Shown: positions 46,896-62,000 of the stretch, piece after piece
How positions within the stretch are numbered: the stretch's first letter is position 1
How the letters are laid out: every line of letters starts with the position of its first letter
Source of the DNA: Agrocybe praecox
Lineage: Eukaryota > Basidiomycota > Agaricomycetes > Agaricales > Agrocybaceae
NCBI GenBank assembly: GCA_964017145.1
Contig: OZ024852.1
Location: 1,551,945-1,615,944 of the forward strand
Length of the DNA: 64,000 nt
Direction of reading: 5' to 3'
Notes under the pieces: generated by a model
Databases searched by the model: none
What the model was told of the DNA's origin: nothing
Seen by the model: the letters and a program-made list of their open reading frames with translations, nothing else
Translations under genes and position numbers: made by a program

Positions 46896-47731
46896 GAGGG
46901 AACGGAAATATGCCTAGGAGGGAAGGGTACTTTTTGAAGCTTATAAACAAGCACCACGAATCAACCTCCCCGAAGCTGTCGGCTTATATCTTGCCAGGTC
47001 ACCTCTTTGTTCGCTATTTGTTCGATTTCAGGAGATGATAAATCAAGTATCATCATGCTTTGTGACAGAAAAGTTTGATAGAAAGACGCGGGAAACGAGG
47101 GCAGACACTTGACCGACAGCGCAGTATTCTTGGAACATTGGTGAGGTCCGAAAGGTGTTGGCCTGAGCTTTGGGTTGAGCAGTGCCCAATGGGACAATAC
47201 ATTGACTGAAATTTTGATTACATAGGATGTCAATCGCAGTGGTTAAAGATACACAAGAGTCGATGAGCGAACAGAGGCAACTCCAGTAGGCTATGATGAA
47301 GGAATTGAATATCCCCGAGCGACCGTGCAGCAAGGAAGAGGAAGTGGGCGCTATTTCTCCCAAGGTAGGAGACCTTGCGAGTAAAAAAAAAAAGCAGAAC
47401 ATAGAAAAGAAAGATGAGAGCGATAGTGGAAATGGAGCCATGCGTATATGTATACGCGTGATTTAAAATTAGACCAGCTTCGTCATTGTTTAACCTGTCG
47501 CAGCCTCCACTAGACCTCGCCGTTCTGCGCGTGCATATCCTACATTTTGCTCCAAACCCCGACCTCGGGTGTGCTCCGCTTCTTTCCTTCTGCTCATCAC
47601 CACCAATGCACATTCGTTAAGGGTTTCTACTCTGCAATATCGTTATCACGTCAAGTTAGCTCTCGGCGACATTCGCATCGGGAAGGCCGCAGTGCTCTTT
47701 TCATAGTCGGCACAGCCCTCGTAACCTACCT
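46896..47731. other. Divergent region between the CFEM and GH47 genes
   Basis: The 836 bases should contain two promoters. A 132-residue minus-strand frame at 47043-47441 begins with a hydrophobic run but shows no domain and I do not call it. An A10 run lies at about 47385-47394. Confidence 0.5.
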
Positions 47732-50090
<2,359 letters not shown>

Positions 50091-50429
50091 ATTGTTAAAA
50101 TTTAAAATTGTTTTGGGATGGGAATGAAAAGATCAGCTGGACAGTGTCATCATGGACCGTTGCGGACGGTCGCGTTGGGCGGGAGCCGGATCATCATTAC
50201 GGCTGGATTACGTAAGGACATAATGTGCGCTTATTGTCCGTTCCGGACCGACCCAACACTAAGTACGTCGCCGAAAATATGAAAAAAGGAGATGATGTTT
50301 CTCCCCAGATGGGCGGGCCTTCTCCGCTTTCACGGGGCATATGCCTTCTCTGCTATAAAGCCCCAGCCCGCTTGCAAAATTCCCCGATCTACCCTTTTAT
50401 CTCGTTTGTTATCTACTACTCGTTTTGCA
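50091..50429 (+). promoter_or_regulatory. Promoter region of the glycerol kinase gene
   Basis: A TATAAAG box at 50354-50360 lies 70-76 bases before the ATG at 50430. Two sites of the form CCG-N3-CGG occur upstream, CCGTTGCGG (50157-50165) and CCGTTCCGG (50238-50246). Such paired triplets are typical of Zn(II)2Cys6 regulators, so the gene may be under carbon-source control. Confidence 0.5.
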
Positions 50430-52528
50430 ATGTCCCCATCCCTGAAAACTGGAGAGTTCATCGGTTCTCTTGATTGCGGTACTACGTTCGTCTTCACCTC
50501 TATCTTCCCTCTCGTCTTATCTTGGTTCTCATCATGAAATATATCTCAGTTCCGTCAGGTTCATCGTTTTTGACCAGTATGCAGATATTGTTGCCCAACA
50601 CCAACTTGAATTCCCTCAGTACTACCCCCATCCCGGGTTCGTTCCATTTCCTTACTCAGTCGGAACCCCAAGAGTTTATTAACATTACTCCAGCTGGCAC
50701 GAGCATGACGTAGAAGAAATCCAACAACACGCCGATAAATGTGTCGAAGAAACCATTGTTGCACTGGAGGCAAAGGGGTGGGCAAAGGAAAGCGTCAAGG
50801 CCATTGGTGCGCTTGCTATTTCATTCTCTATCAGGTACACAAGGGTTTATGTGTTAAACTATCTCCAGGTATTACCAACCAGCGGGAGACCACTGTCGCT
50901 TGGAGTCGTAAAACGGGAAAACCTTTATGCAGAGCTATCGTGTGGACCGACTCGCGTACCAAGCACACCGTCGCCCACTATGACGCGAAGCTCCGAAATA
51001 CTGGTATTCAAGTCTCCCCTGGCGTCTGGAAGAAGGGCGAAGAGGGCATCGATGCTCTACGAAACATGTACGTTTCTATTTTCAGAAAAGCATCAAATTC
51101 TCATGTTTATCTATTTAAAAAAACAGTACTGGTCTTCCCCTTTCAACCTATTTCTCAGGCATTAAATTGCGCTGGATGATTGATAACCACCCTCAGGTGG
51201 CAGAGGCCCATGATGCTGATGATCTCCTCTTTGGTACCATTGAATCATGGGTTGCATATGTACGAAATCTCTTCGAGTCAAATTTCTCATGCCAGACTTA
51301 ACATATCGCCCTAAAAATAGAACCTATTGGGAGGCGCGGAGAAGAGCATTCACATCTGTGAGGTCACGAACGCCTCGCGCACATTGCTCTTGAACATGTC
51401 AACGCTCAAGTGGGAGTCTTCCCTTCTGGAATTCTTTGGTTTCCGGGAGTCTGTCCTTCCCAAACTTGTCTCTACGTCCGAAGTTTACGGTGAGATCGCC
51501 TATGGCGCTCTCAAGGGTGTCCCCATCGGTGGTCTCGTGGGTGATCAGCAGGCTGCTTTAATCGGCAACAAATGTCTTAGCCAAGGAGAAGCTAAATGCA
51601 CTTACGGAACGGGCGCCTTTTTGTTGTTTAACACCGGTGGAGAAATTGTTAAGAGCAATCACGGCCTTTTGACCACCGTAAGCTAATTTGTTAGTAACGT
51701 TTCTTCCCATTTCTAATTCGATCATATCGTCTAGGTTGCGTATCAGGCAGGACCAAACGCAAACCCCGTTTATGCTTTAGAAGGCAGTAGTGAGTCTATT
51801 TTTCTACACATTTGATGTCTTACGCTGACCCGCATGCTTCTTAGTCGCCGTTGCAGGAAGTGCGATCAAGTGGCTGCGCGACACCATGAAGATCATCGAG
51901 TCTGCTTCAGAGATCAACGACCTCGCAGCCAAGGAGGAGGACTCTGGCGGTGTTTATTTCGTTACTGCTTTCTCAGGTCTCCTCGCACCTTACTGGGATT
52001 CCGGCGCTGCTGGTCTTATCATCGGTATTTCCCAATACACCAACCCCTCTCACATCGCCCGTGCCACCCTCGAGGCCAACGCCTTCCAGACGCGTGCTGT
52101 CATTGAAAGCATGAAGTTGGACTCTGGAAGCGACCTCAAGCACCTGAAGGTCGATGGTGGAATGACCAATGGTGACCTTGCCATGACCATCCTCGCTGAT
52201 ACCAGCGGCTTCGATGTCGTCCGACCAGAAATGAGAGAGTATGTCGAAGCAGTTTTTTCTTCTTTTTATTTATTTACATGATGGTTGACCTTCTTTCATC
52301 TTCTCCCTGCGTAGATCTACCGCTTTGGGTGCTGCCCTCTGTGCTGGAGCTGCCATCAAAGCATTTGGATGGGATCTGTCAAAACCCGAGACCTTGTCCC
52401 AGGTGAACACCAAAGGAACACGAAACTTTGCCCCCACCGTCGAGGCATCCTCCAGAGAAGAAAAATGGAAATTATGGCAGAAGGCTGTCGAACGTTCAAG
52501 GAACTGGGACGAGGGCGTTGATGCCTAA
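50430..52528 (+). CDS. GUT1: Glycerol kinase
   Basis: The enzyme phosphorylates glycerol to glycerol 3-phosphate with ATP (FGGY kinase family). Nine exons (50430-50485, 50550-50636, 50694-50806, 50869-51067, 51127-51259, 51321-51677, 51735-51789, 51845-52238, 52315-52528) give 535 residues. Visible motifs: [15 protein letters not shown] (usually DQGTTS, here Cys), [83 protein letters not shown], and [19 protein letters not shown]. The two exons after the ATG are joined by short introns. The gene follows GH47 on the same strand and converges on DBP9. Confidence 0.95.
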
Positions 52529-52818
52529 AAAAAAGTTGTTACCGGCGAGGTAGTACCAGGCTTGACGCCTGGTTCATTAAATTTATTCATCTTATATCTA
52601 GTCTGTTACATGTATACCAGACATGTGCGTCCATATATTCCCTACGGACAGTATCGTGAGCCTGTATTTATTTTAATCAAAGAATGAACAAAGTAGTATT
52701 TTCTTGTCGAGCATTTGGAAAATTTCATCGCACGATTCAAACAGGATATGTGTCGATAAACAAAATGTGGAATAATGGCATGGATGATACTTGTATGCAA
52801 CGGAAATACATAACGAGA

Positions 52819-55095
52819 CTACCGGCCAAATTTTTTCAGAGGATCCGACTTTTTCTTTCCTCCCCGTCCACCATGTCCGCCGCCACGACCTCCGCGCCCC
52901 CTTCCTCGGCCTCTGCCACGTGCGGAATCCTTTTTGAAAGGTACGAATTGCTTGGACCTATCTTCACTGACTTCCATATCAGTGCCTGCGACAGGTGCAA
53001 TCTTTGGTAGTAGATATTTTGGCACATGTTTCATGTGAGACTGTATCCGTGTAGGATGGAGGGGTTTGTCGTGTCTCAAAAACTCGAGATCAAGAGGATT
53101 GTCCTCGAAGTGAGCCTAAAAGGTATGAACGTTAAATGTTGTAAGATAAGATTTTGTGCAGCGTTCATCACCTTCAATTTATCGGAGTTCAGGATTTCCG
53201 TCTTTAATTCCTTTACTCTTGCTTCACGGATGGCCGATCTCGTCACACTCCGTAGCGCATCTTCCATACGATATCTGAACGATTCCACCTGTTTCATGTC
53301 GAATTTGTATTCCTTGATTTTGCTTCCTCTTGCACCTTGCTCTTTCTCGATTTTACTGAACACGGTTTCGTCTTTTTCTGCGCTGGGCAAACACCCGACG
53401 ACCTTGTTTTTGCCCCATAATTCCTTTGGGACCATGAACGAAAGCGACATTCCTGTCCGACCTGCGCGTGCTGTTCGTCCAACTCTGTGCGTATATGACC
53501 GCGATGATGTAGGCAAATCGAAATTCAATACACAAGCCACATCGACGAAGTCGACACCACGAGTAACACCGTATTCTTTGTCTTTCCCCTTGTCTTTGCG
53601 TCCCCTTTTTCGGGACTTGGCCGGAGGTGAAGATTCACGTCTGCGTTTATTGGAGGACACGTTGGAGGAACTCGGCTCCGAAGGCGTTTCCGCAGGCTCT
53701 GCGTCACGTTGAGTAGAAATGACTGCATATAGTCAGTACTGCATCGAGAGGAGCAGATCATCAATGCTCACACTCTTCTTCTTCTTCCCCCTCCTCTTCC
53801 TTTTCGTCTTCTGTGTCATACTGAGTGTGTGCCCCGCTTTCGTCAGTGGCAATGATGTAGTCATAGACTCCTTTATTGAATTCCTGGACTACATGATATC
53901 TACAATTTTTGGAGGCGGTTAGCGTCGTGAGCAGAGAGTGGTTACTAATACCAAACATACCTAGAATTTAATGGGAGCTCCGAGTTGAGGACACAGGACT
54001 TGATTGAGAACTGTTCTAGGAAAAGTTTCAGGCGATAACTGCGATCTACATCATTCACGAATATAATGCATTTGCCCTTGATGAGCTTGAGTTTGAGAAT
54101 GACATAGGTGAGGAGGAATTTGTCGACTTCAGAACACCTGCAAACAGAACTGAATGGGATACAGTGTAGGTAGATCAAAAAAGAACGAACCTGACGGCAT
54201 ACTGAGTCAGAAGAGCGGCTTCATCTTCATCTTCTTCAAGTTTTAAGATGGCCTGAATAAACCATGCCTGAGTACATATTTATGGAAAAGTATAAGAAAA
54301 CATACTGGATTCCGTAGAGCGAGTCCCTTGAGCAACTCAACGTCTTCTGTCATTGTTGCACTCATCAAGAAAGATTGATAGACTTTTGGAAGGTAGCTGC
54401 CGTTGAAGATTTGTCGAACGTCTTCATCGTGGCCGTACGAGAGGATAAGGTCGGCTTCATCAATAACAAGGGATTCTAACGAGGACAGGGAGAGTGTTTT
54501 TGACTGTAACAGAGATAGGGTGCGAGAAGGTGTAGAAACCACAATATCAGGTTTGTCTGAAAGCAACGACCTATATAATATTTATTGATTAGAGAGTGTT
54601 TTAAATGGGATAACGATACTAACCGCTGTAAATGTGAAGTTGTTCCTGACGCGACATTGGAAACGGTAACATCCTTGTCGCAATAGGTCAACAGGGCCCG
54701 CAAAGAAGTTGATACTTGCTCCGCCAATTCTCTTGTAGGTACAAGGATCAGAGCTCTCGTTGTTTGGCGGATAGGGTCCTCAGCATCGAGACTCTTTTTG
54801 TTGATTGTAGATCATAAGTATAGACATCTTGAGACAAGGGTCTAAACGTACCCACACTTTTCGCATTTAGAATTTTCTGCACTACTGGAACACAGTATGC
54901 AACCGTCTTTCCACTACCGGTTCTTGCGCGAGCGAGAATGTCCCGGCTTTCGAGTGCGAGAGGGATTGCTTTTGTTTGGACGAGAGTTGGTCTGGCAAAA
55001 CCAGAATCCGCGAGGGCCCGCAGTATACGCGCATCGAGTATATGAGAAAAGGATGCGAAGGAAGCCTTTTTGTCCACCAACTGAGATTCAACCAT
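52819..55095 (-). CDS. DBP9: DEAD-box RNA helicase Dbp9/DDX56
   Basis: This nucleolar ATP-dependent helicase acts in 27S pre-rRNA processing. Eight exons (55095-54856, 54793-54624, 54570-54306, 54252-54191, 54137-53961, 53899-53772, 53722-53172, 53115-52819) give 629 residues. Motifs in order: Q motif [21 protein letters not shown] (I), PTRELA (Ia), STPSR (Ib), VIDEAD (II), MSATM (III), and the second RecA domain with [16 protein letters not shown] and [11 protein letters not shown]. The insertion between YIIATDES and RGVDFVDV is long, acidic then basic ([16 protein letters not shown]). The tail has a [10 protein letters not shown] box before [12 protein letters not shown]. The start is the first ATG in frame, MVESQLVDK. 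The exon 1 donor was chosen to keep frame. Confidence 0.93.
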
Positions 55096-55208
55096 TTCGT
55101 GGAAATTAAGCAGCGACCGATACAAGATGAAGTCAGTCAGAGAAAAAAAATAGATTACATAATCACATTGATCTAAAAATACAAAAGTAGTACATCACAT
55201 CCGACGAG

Positions 55209-57149
55209 TCACTGAATGCTACACTTCAACTTCTTTTCAAACATTTTACAATTGAAGTAGTGCTCCGTGACTGCAGCACCCACATCACCTCCATCGCTGG
55301 TGTCTATCATTAGGGACCCACATCGATAACAAAAATGTCTAATGTCATAAAGGTCAGATACTAACTGTTGTTCAATAGTGACTGCTGAGCACTCACACAT
55401 TGCAACCAGGTGCCCCACACTAAGTATACCACTAGTCATTCAAATGATTCAGATTAGAGCGGACAAGGAGGGCTTACGGTAATGTGATTGCATCCATTCG
55501 ACTTTTGCACGGGTGTTCTGCAACCTGTAAAGAATGATTGGCGACAACTCCCATGAAGTGCAGTATCGAGATGCCATGCCTGGACAATACTTCCACCCCT
55601 TCCTCTTCATTAACTTATCGATGTTACCGCTTTTGCAACGGTGACTCTCGGGACCCGTGACATCTTTCATACAGTTGTTGCACCATATATGCCCGCACGT
55701 TACGATCTGACAGACGATCACACTCTGCCCCGCGAATGTCACTTTGTCAACGTTCATCGTTTTTCGACACCTGGAATATATGAAATTCATCTCTAACATC
55801 GGTCCTCATTCAACGCGGATGACGTACTTTGGACATTCCAGGGAAACCGAATGTGCAAGCAGTTCCAACTGTTTTAACCTTTCGAGGCTGGCTTCGGGGA
55901 GATCTAGCTCAGCTATGACTGCATCTGTGATACCTTTTGAAAAGTGAGTTTGTAACTTTGTATATCAAGTGTATTATGTTAGCTTACGGGTCCTAGTAAC
56001 CCGCGAATATTCAGAAAGACATTCAGGGCAAAATATTGGATATCGGTTGTCTTCAATCCTGGACTTGACGTACGCGACAAGGCAGGGCTTACAGAAGTTG
56101 TGGCCGCACTCCCAAAGTGATATTTTCGATGTGACGGCCTCGCGTTCATAGCACACTCGGCATTCAAAAGTTAACTGGGGTGTCGCTGCACGAATAATTG
56201 GCTCCTGAAGCGATGGCCAGGGTGAATCTGGACGTTCACTTCCGTATGTTTCCCGGTGCAGCCTTGATGCCAATTCCGCGTCCAAGTCGGACAATGGTCG
56301 AGGGGGTACCACAAGATACTGACCAAATTGTTTTTGTGGTAAGAAAAGCGAACTCCTATCTGGGGACGCCTGAGCAGAAGATCGAGATGCTTCTTCTTCT
56401 TTTAAGAGGTCATTTTCTAGTGATTTCTTGGTTGCGGAATCCTCATCCCACACAAGGATACAGAATACATCTGTCGGTGTCGTTACTGGCGTTCCTTGTT
56501 GTTCGCTAGTTTGAAGTTGAAATGAAGGTTGACTCGGCGTGGAGCTTTGACCACTTGAGCGAACAGGCCGGTAGTGGAAACTATTTCCAAAGTCGTCATC
56601 CCAAAGAGTGGGGGTTGTTGGAAAATCGTAATAGGGTAGAATATCGGATGAGTTCGAGACCGTTGATCTGCCTAACGATCTATTCAGCTCTCGGTGTGGC
56701 ATATAATGTCCAGAGATGTCCTCAAGAAGAGAGCGTTGATTATAACATCTGAACTTCGCTGCCTCGTGCACATCGAAACTTGACCCACTCCGTTCGGATG
56801 AAACTGGCGAAGGGAATGTGACCCAGTTTTCAGTCGTTGTGCTGATACTTGTACATATCAATGGATGTTCGTCGTGCTCTTCCTGGGTGTAAATTTCTTT
56901 CTCCTTTCCGGCACGAATTTTGACGTCCGTACTTGTATGAGAGGCCAACAGATCCCGAGGTTGTGAAAATACTGAGCTACCTTCCGAATGTTTGGTTTCC
57001 TCGGAGTGCAGACTACTACGGCTGGACGCTGCACGACTCGTCAGAGTGTCGGATCCCTGAAGCTGCCTCGAGGATGCCGTTGGCACATCATACATGAATC
57101 GATCGCCGCCAGGCTTCACAAATACGCCTTCTGCCTCCTTCTGACACAT
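55209..57149 (-). CDS. RBR-type (RING-IBR-RING) E3 ubiquitin ligase, copy 1
   Basis: RBR ligases take ubiquitin from an E2 onto a catalytic Cys in the last RING before passing it to a target. Six exons (57149-55988, 55933-55828, 55770-55580, 55524-55478, 55419-55397, 55338-55209) give 552 residues. A Ser-rich, probably disordered N-terminus of about 320 residues precedes RING1 (CRVCYERE.. CGHNFCKPCL.. CPECL), a helix, IBR (CRKTMNVD.. VIVCQIVTCGHIWCNNC.. HRC) and the last RING (CPGCRTPVQKSNGCNHITCGAPGC, then HFCYRCG). The Cys before NHIT is at the catalytic position. Intron 3 appears to use a GC donor (CAG/GCATGG). It lies 114 bases from the DBP9 start, head to tail. A close paralogue is at 63311. 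Confidence 0.88.
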
Positions 57150-58325
57150 AGGGCGCCTGTAATGCCTTCACTTGTATACGTTATCCTGTTGGAAGGATAG
57201 TACACTATATAGGACTGAAACTGGCCTGAAGGGAGGAAAGAGAGAAGGGAAGGATCCAAATATAGGTAGCACAGATATATATCTGCACTATACACATCCC
57301 TGCATGTCATTTAGAAGCTATGGCAGCCTTCCATAAGATAACTTGGATATCAAGATGGTCGATAAGGCAGTATGGAGTAAGCGAGGCTTTAGGACTATAT
57401 TCCTTAATCCAACCCTTCAACCACTCTTCATGAGTATATCCAATTCATGCCTTTCGATTAAATAACGCGAAGGTCCTCAAACAGGGGATAACTCACAAAT
57501 GACGATAATGGGAAAATCCGTGCCGCTTCTGGCCGTGAAAGATCCAGGCTATGTATATGGAAAATGACACTCATTCCGTGATAAACTGACAAATAGATTC
57601 GAGCCTGCAGGTGGCACTGTGCGAGAGCTTGGCGGCTTGAATCACTGTGATGTGATTTCATGGGAGACAAGTTGATTGTTGAGGATGTCGGAAGAACTTA
57701 AATTGCGAGCGATTATTTCTCTGAAGACTGAGGGTGATTCTGGGCGGTAAAGTAATCCCAAAGTGTGCAGGCTGAGATCCGTTTTAATGTGCCTTTTCTT
57801 CCTGAATCTTCATAACGATGGTTTGAACAGTGAAACTGATCGAATATCGTCATCTTCACGCTCCCTTTAACACTCCCAAACATGGGTGAGGCCTTCCCGC
57901 ACAGCGGCGGATCCTTTTATATTTGAATTCTGGGAATTTCACGAAACTCGAGCAACTCTCGTCTCCCATCTGTGGAGAATTCTGCGATGCATGAAAATGC
58001 AGGCCTTGGGAAGCTCAGGGTGATCAACCCTGTCTGTGTTTGCGAGTCACTGAGAAATGTGGTGGAGAATGCATCAAGAGAGTCAGCGGTGCAGCACAGA
58101 GTAGCCAGGTACAAGGTTATTCATAGTTAGACTTTGAGGGACGCACCTGGTGACTGAACGTACTGAACTTTTAGTAAACTCCAAAAGAGGTGAATGACGT
58201 AAGCAATGGCTTACTTATTCGGTTGGACTTTCAACAACTCTCGGCAGGGACTAACTTCGCTCAGTGCTGCAGTCACCATCTCCTTACTGTCCTTCAGAGG
58301 TTTGGTTTGAACTCGAATCTTCATA
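57150..58325. other. Divergent region between RBR copy 1 and PHF5A
   Basis: The 1,176 bases hold the two promoters. The longest frames are under 75 residues. No domain, repeat or RNA gene is seen. Confidence 0.5.
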
Positions 58326-58940
58326 ATGTCTAAGCATCATCCCGGTACGTTTCTCCAAAAATTTCCAATTGTATCGCTTTCTCAAGCTGTTATTTTTGGT
58401 CAGATTTGATAATGTGTCGAAGGCAGCCAGGTATTGGTATGTCTGCATTGTTTCTTAAAGTCTTTCCTAGAGGGCTGAACGCATGAAATGCAGCAATCGG
58501 ACGTCTCTGCGAGAAGTGTGATGGTAAATGGTACGTACCGCTGCCCGGTGGTTCTGATTTAGTGGACTTCCACTCATTTTCCCTCAGCCCTGTATGTGAT
58601 TCGTACGTGAGGCCCGAAACTCTAGTCCGTATATGCGATGAATGCAACTTTGGCACATACGGTGGACGATGCATCATCTGCGGTGCTCCTGGTGAGCTGT
58701 CTTCCTTCAAGCCTTTGTTTCTCCAAGCTAAAAGATCATAAAGGTATCTCGGATGCTTACTACTGTGCCGAGTGCACTCGACTAGAGAAAGACCGAGACG
58801 GCTGCCCTAAAATTGTGAACCTTGGTGCAAGCCGAACTGATCTTTTCTATGAACGGCGTCGCTTGGGTAATATCCTTCGATGTTATTTCAATTCATCATA
58901 CTTGGGCTGACATCGAAATTTAGGTTTTAAGAAGGGTTAG
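58326..58940 (+). CDS. RDS3: PHF5A/Rds3, zinc-knot subunit of splicing factor SF3b
   Basis: The protein sits in SF3b of U2 snRNP and shapes the branch-point adenosine pocket. Six exons (58326-58344, 58404-58436, 58494-58530, 58588-58691, 58744-58866, 58924-58940) give 110 residues, the same length as human PHF5A. It has CxxC pairs throughout ([58 protein letters not shown]) and the end [12 protein letters not shown]. Several exons are very short. It converges on the NBR1-like gene with 130 bases between stops. Confidence 0.96.
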
Positions 58941-59070
58941 ACTATTGGACTATGGCTACATGCGCAGGACCTGCAACATTGTAAAAAAAGTATGCTTTTT
59001 TAACACATCTTGTATTTATACAGATCTCATTTGGAATACACATAAATGGTGATACAAAAATATAGATAGC

Positions 59071-62000
59071 TCAACGGTATATGGGATAAGTGATGATCGG
59101 TGTACTCGCGGCAGGATTCTCTAAGTTGGCAATGTGGCTACAATTCTGATGAGTATGGTTCCTTTGAAGGCTCGTTTTTGGCACTCACCCAAACAGTTGC
59201 ATGTCAACCTATAAAATGGGATAATATTAGATGTAGTTACATGGGACTATTCTGACACTTACGATAGACTTAAAAACGAGGAAAACATGGGTATCATCAT
59301 GGGTATCCACTGCTTCGCATCCATCGCACAGATCTAGTGCACAATAGGCGCATCGGAACCATTCTCCATGAATTCGTGTCATACACCTATCACAGACCGC
59401 TGAATTGTGAACCAAGTTTGCGAGATATGCTAAAAGGCCCCAAAAAAACTTAAATCAGCGTCACTAACTTTCAAGGGACGATGAGAAGTTTACCTTTGGG
59501 GTCGTTGCCTTTCGGTAGGTTGGGAGGAGGTCCGGCTGGTACCTTGTATCTGTAATTACACAATGAGATCGCTGGAACTTTGGCATAAAAAAGGAAAAAG
59601 GAACTCAAAAATACTAACAGAGGGGGCAGCATAGGGAAGGGAGATTCCAAGGGCCAATAAACGGGTCGCGGTAATTTAAAGAAAATATGCATAGGATCAT
59701 GGATCTCGTGTGATCGTGGTTCACAGTTCGAGCACTACGACTGCATATTAGTTTCTCCGGCTATACAACACACGAAGCACGTACCAAGCTGTAACCATAG
59801 GGTTTTGATTGGCAATGTGCGCATTGATAACGGGTGCCAACAATTACCTTGGGAGAAGTGTCAAAATTGGTCTATAATCGCAGAAAATGGAACGGCTCAC
59901 ATCTCCACAGTAATTACAGAAAAGACGATGAACATCAGGCGGAAATTGCAGCGCATTCCTTGCACCAGACCCGATCATGGTTTGTGCATACGAAGAGATC
60001 TCTGATTCAGCCTTGGATCTCGGTACCTCGAAACCAACACTAGCAGCATCCCTGCCTGTCCAAAGGTGCAGCGCTCGTCGGCTCGCATTTTGAAGCTATT
60101 TTTCAGAACAATTTAACATGAGAATAACCATTCTTGGATGAGCACCTACTTCGGCGGTCTCCAAGGGGTATGGAATCTATAAATGCTATTAGACAAGTCC
60201 GACGCCTTATTTAGTAGATAGATACCTTGATAAGGATGTGAGAAGAATTATGACCTCCGTCAGCAGAATCAAGATTTCCAGGAAGGCCAGCAGATTCACA
60301 ATTTGAACATATGTCGACAGAATCGCAGATCGCACAATGAAACCTCGCCCCAACGATGTCGAGAAGACAACTATCAAATGAACATGTTAGTAAATATAGA
60401 GTAGAATAATTCAATGACGACTGACTGAGCACATTTGACTCCGAGATGCTTGAGAGCTATATGAAGGAAAGGAGTTATAGTAGGGTTGAATGCTCAAAGA
60501 AAATAACGCACAAAGTTCCTCATGAGTATTTGGCAAGGGATGTTCGTTATAATCACCGTTCTCTGAGGTTTCCACTGGTTTATCTGGAACAATAAGAAAA
60601 GCATGTGACGGATGTAATTCATGAACTTGACTATAGGAGCGTCAATTCAACAAACAAATAAAAAGACCCAAAATCAGATTTAAAAGGCACCTGTAACAAG
60701 CACGACATAAATGCATCTTGGAGCACGAAGCACATTTATACCTCTTCCGCTCTGTAACAGCTGAACATGTCGAACATTGAGAAATCTGCGCTTCGTCAAG
60801 GACTAGTCACATTTCATTAGGTTTTGTCTTGCTAAATTTATGTAAATACATACCAACATCCTCCCACCCAAGATGACCCCAGACTTTTTCTTGATAAGAA
60901 TGTCGTAATTGACCCTTTTTAGGTGCCGCCCGTCTCCACTGAGATGCTCGTGGATCGTCGTATGATGGAGACATATTGCCAATTCCAGGTGAAGAACCCG
61001 GGGCAGCGAGGCCTGCCTCGATTGCATGATGGATACCTACGGACTCTAGACAGGCAGAACAAAGCTCATATCCTGTAGCTGTAGAATTTTGAGATGAAGA
61101 GGGCGAGCTAGGAGCATTACTGCGTGTTTTTGACCCAAAAATGGAAGGGAGATAGGGTAGTGAATGGGCAGAAGGGATCGAAGGGAGAGGTTTATAGCGC
61201 TGTGGGTCACTGAGTGAGTCAGAGGTTGCTACATATGTCTGCGATGAGCTCGAGTTGGGACTAGAAAATAAAGTATGCCCCGCTGGAGGATAGCTGAACG
61301 CGCTGACTGGGGAATGATTCTCTTCCCTATATTTTCCCTTGCCAGATGCGTTGTCGCGCATGGGAGCTTTCTCCCCACAGGTCGAACAGACGTATCTGAT
61401 GGCATCCAAGATAACTCCACAGTTAGAGCAATCTGTGAGAATCTCTTCCGACGGTGTTGACAGAGGTAAAAATGGTAAGAGTTCCTTGTCAATCACTTGG
61501 GGTAAAATGTTCTCCTCCTCGATGGATAACGAGCGTAGATCGCTCTGTCGATTAACGCGCCGATTATCTGGAGGTCCTTTTCTCTGAGAGTCGATCCATC
61601 TAAGCTGCATTGACGTGGGACGCGGACCACGCATAACCTCTTCTCCATACGCTTCACCTTCTGCATTGCCATTCTGTCCGTCATCATCACCCGATTCTTG
61701 AAACTGCGAGGAAGAGCCGGAAGTGTATGTATAGTAGTATTTCCCTCGAGGATCTCTTTCAAAGACAAGGTCTCCTCCAAGGGGGTCCTCTTGAGAATTT
61801 TGGGAGAGAGATAGTCTGTCCGATTCGGATGGTTCTGGCAGGGCGCCTAACATTGATCGGTATGTCCTTTCGTTTTGATCCCGTAGCCATGCTGCACCAC
61901 GTTCACTAGCTGCCAAAGAATCAAAGTCGACGCTCGATGTATCGTCTCTGAGAGTCTCAGATAACTTTAGGCGTTCGAATACTGCCGATGGGTTTTCTGG

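Noticed and set aside
47043..47441. Possible small secreted protein (132 residues, minus strand) between the CFEM and GH47 genes
   Set aside because: It starts with a hydrophobic run, but part of that comes from an A/T homopolymer. The Cys pattern matches no family I know and the frame lies within a two-promoter interval. Transcript data could revive it.
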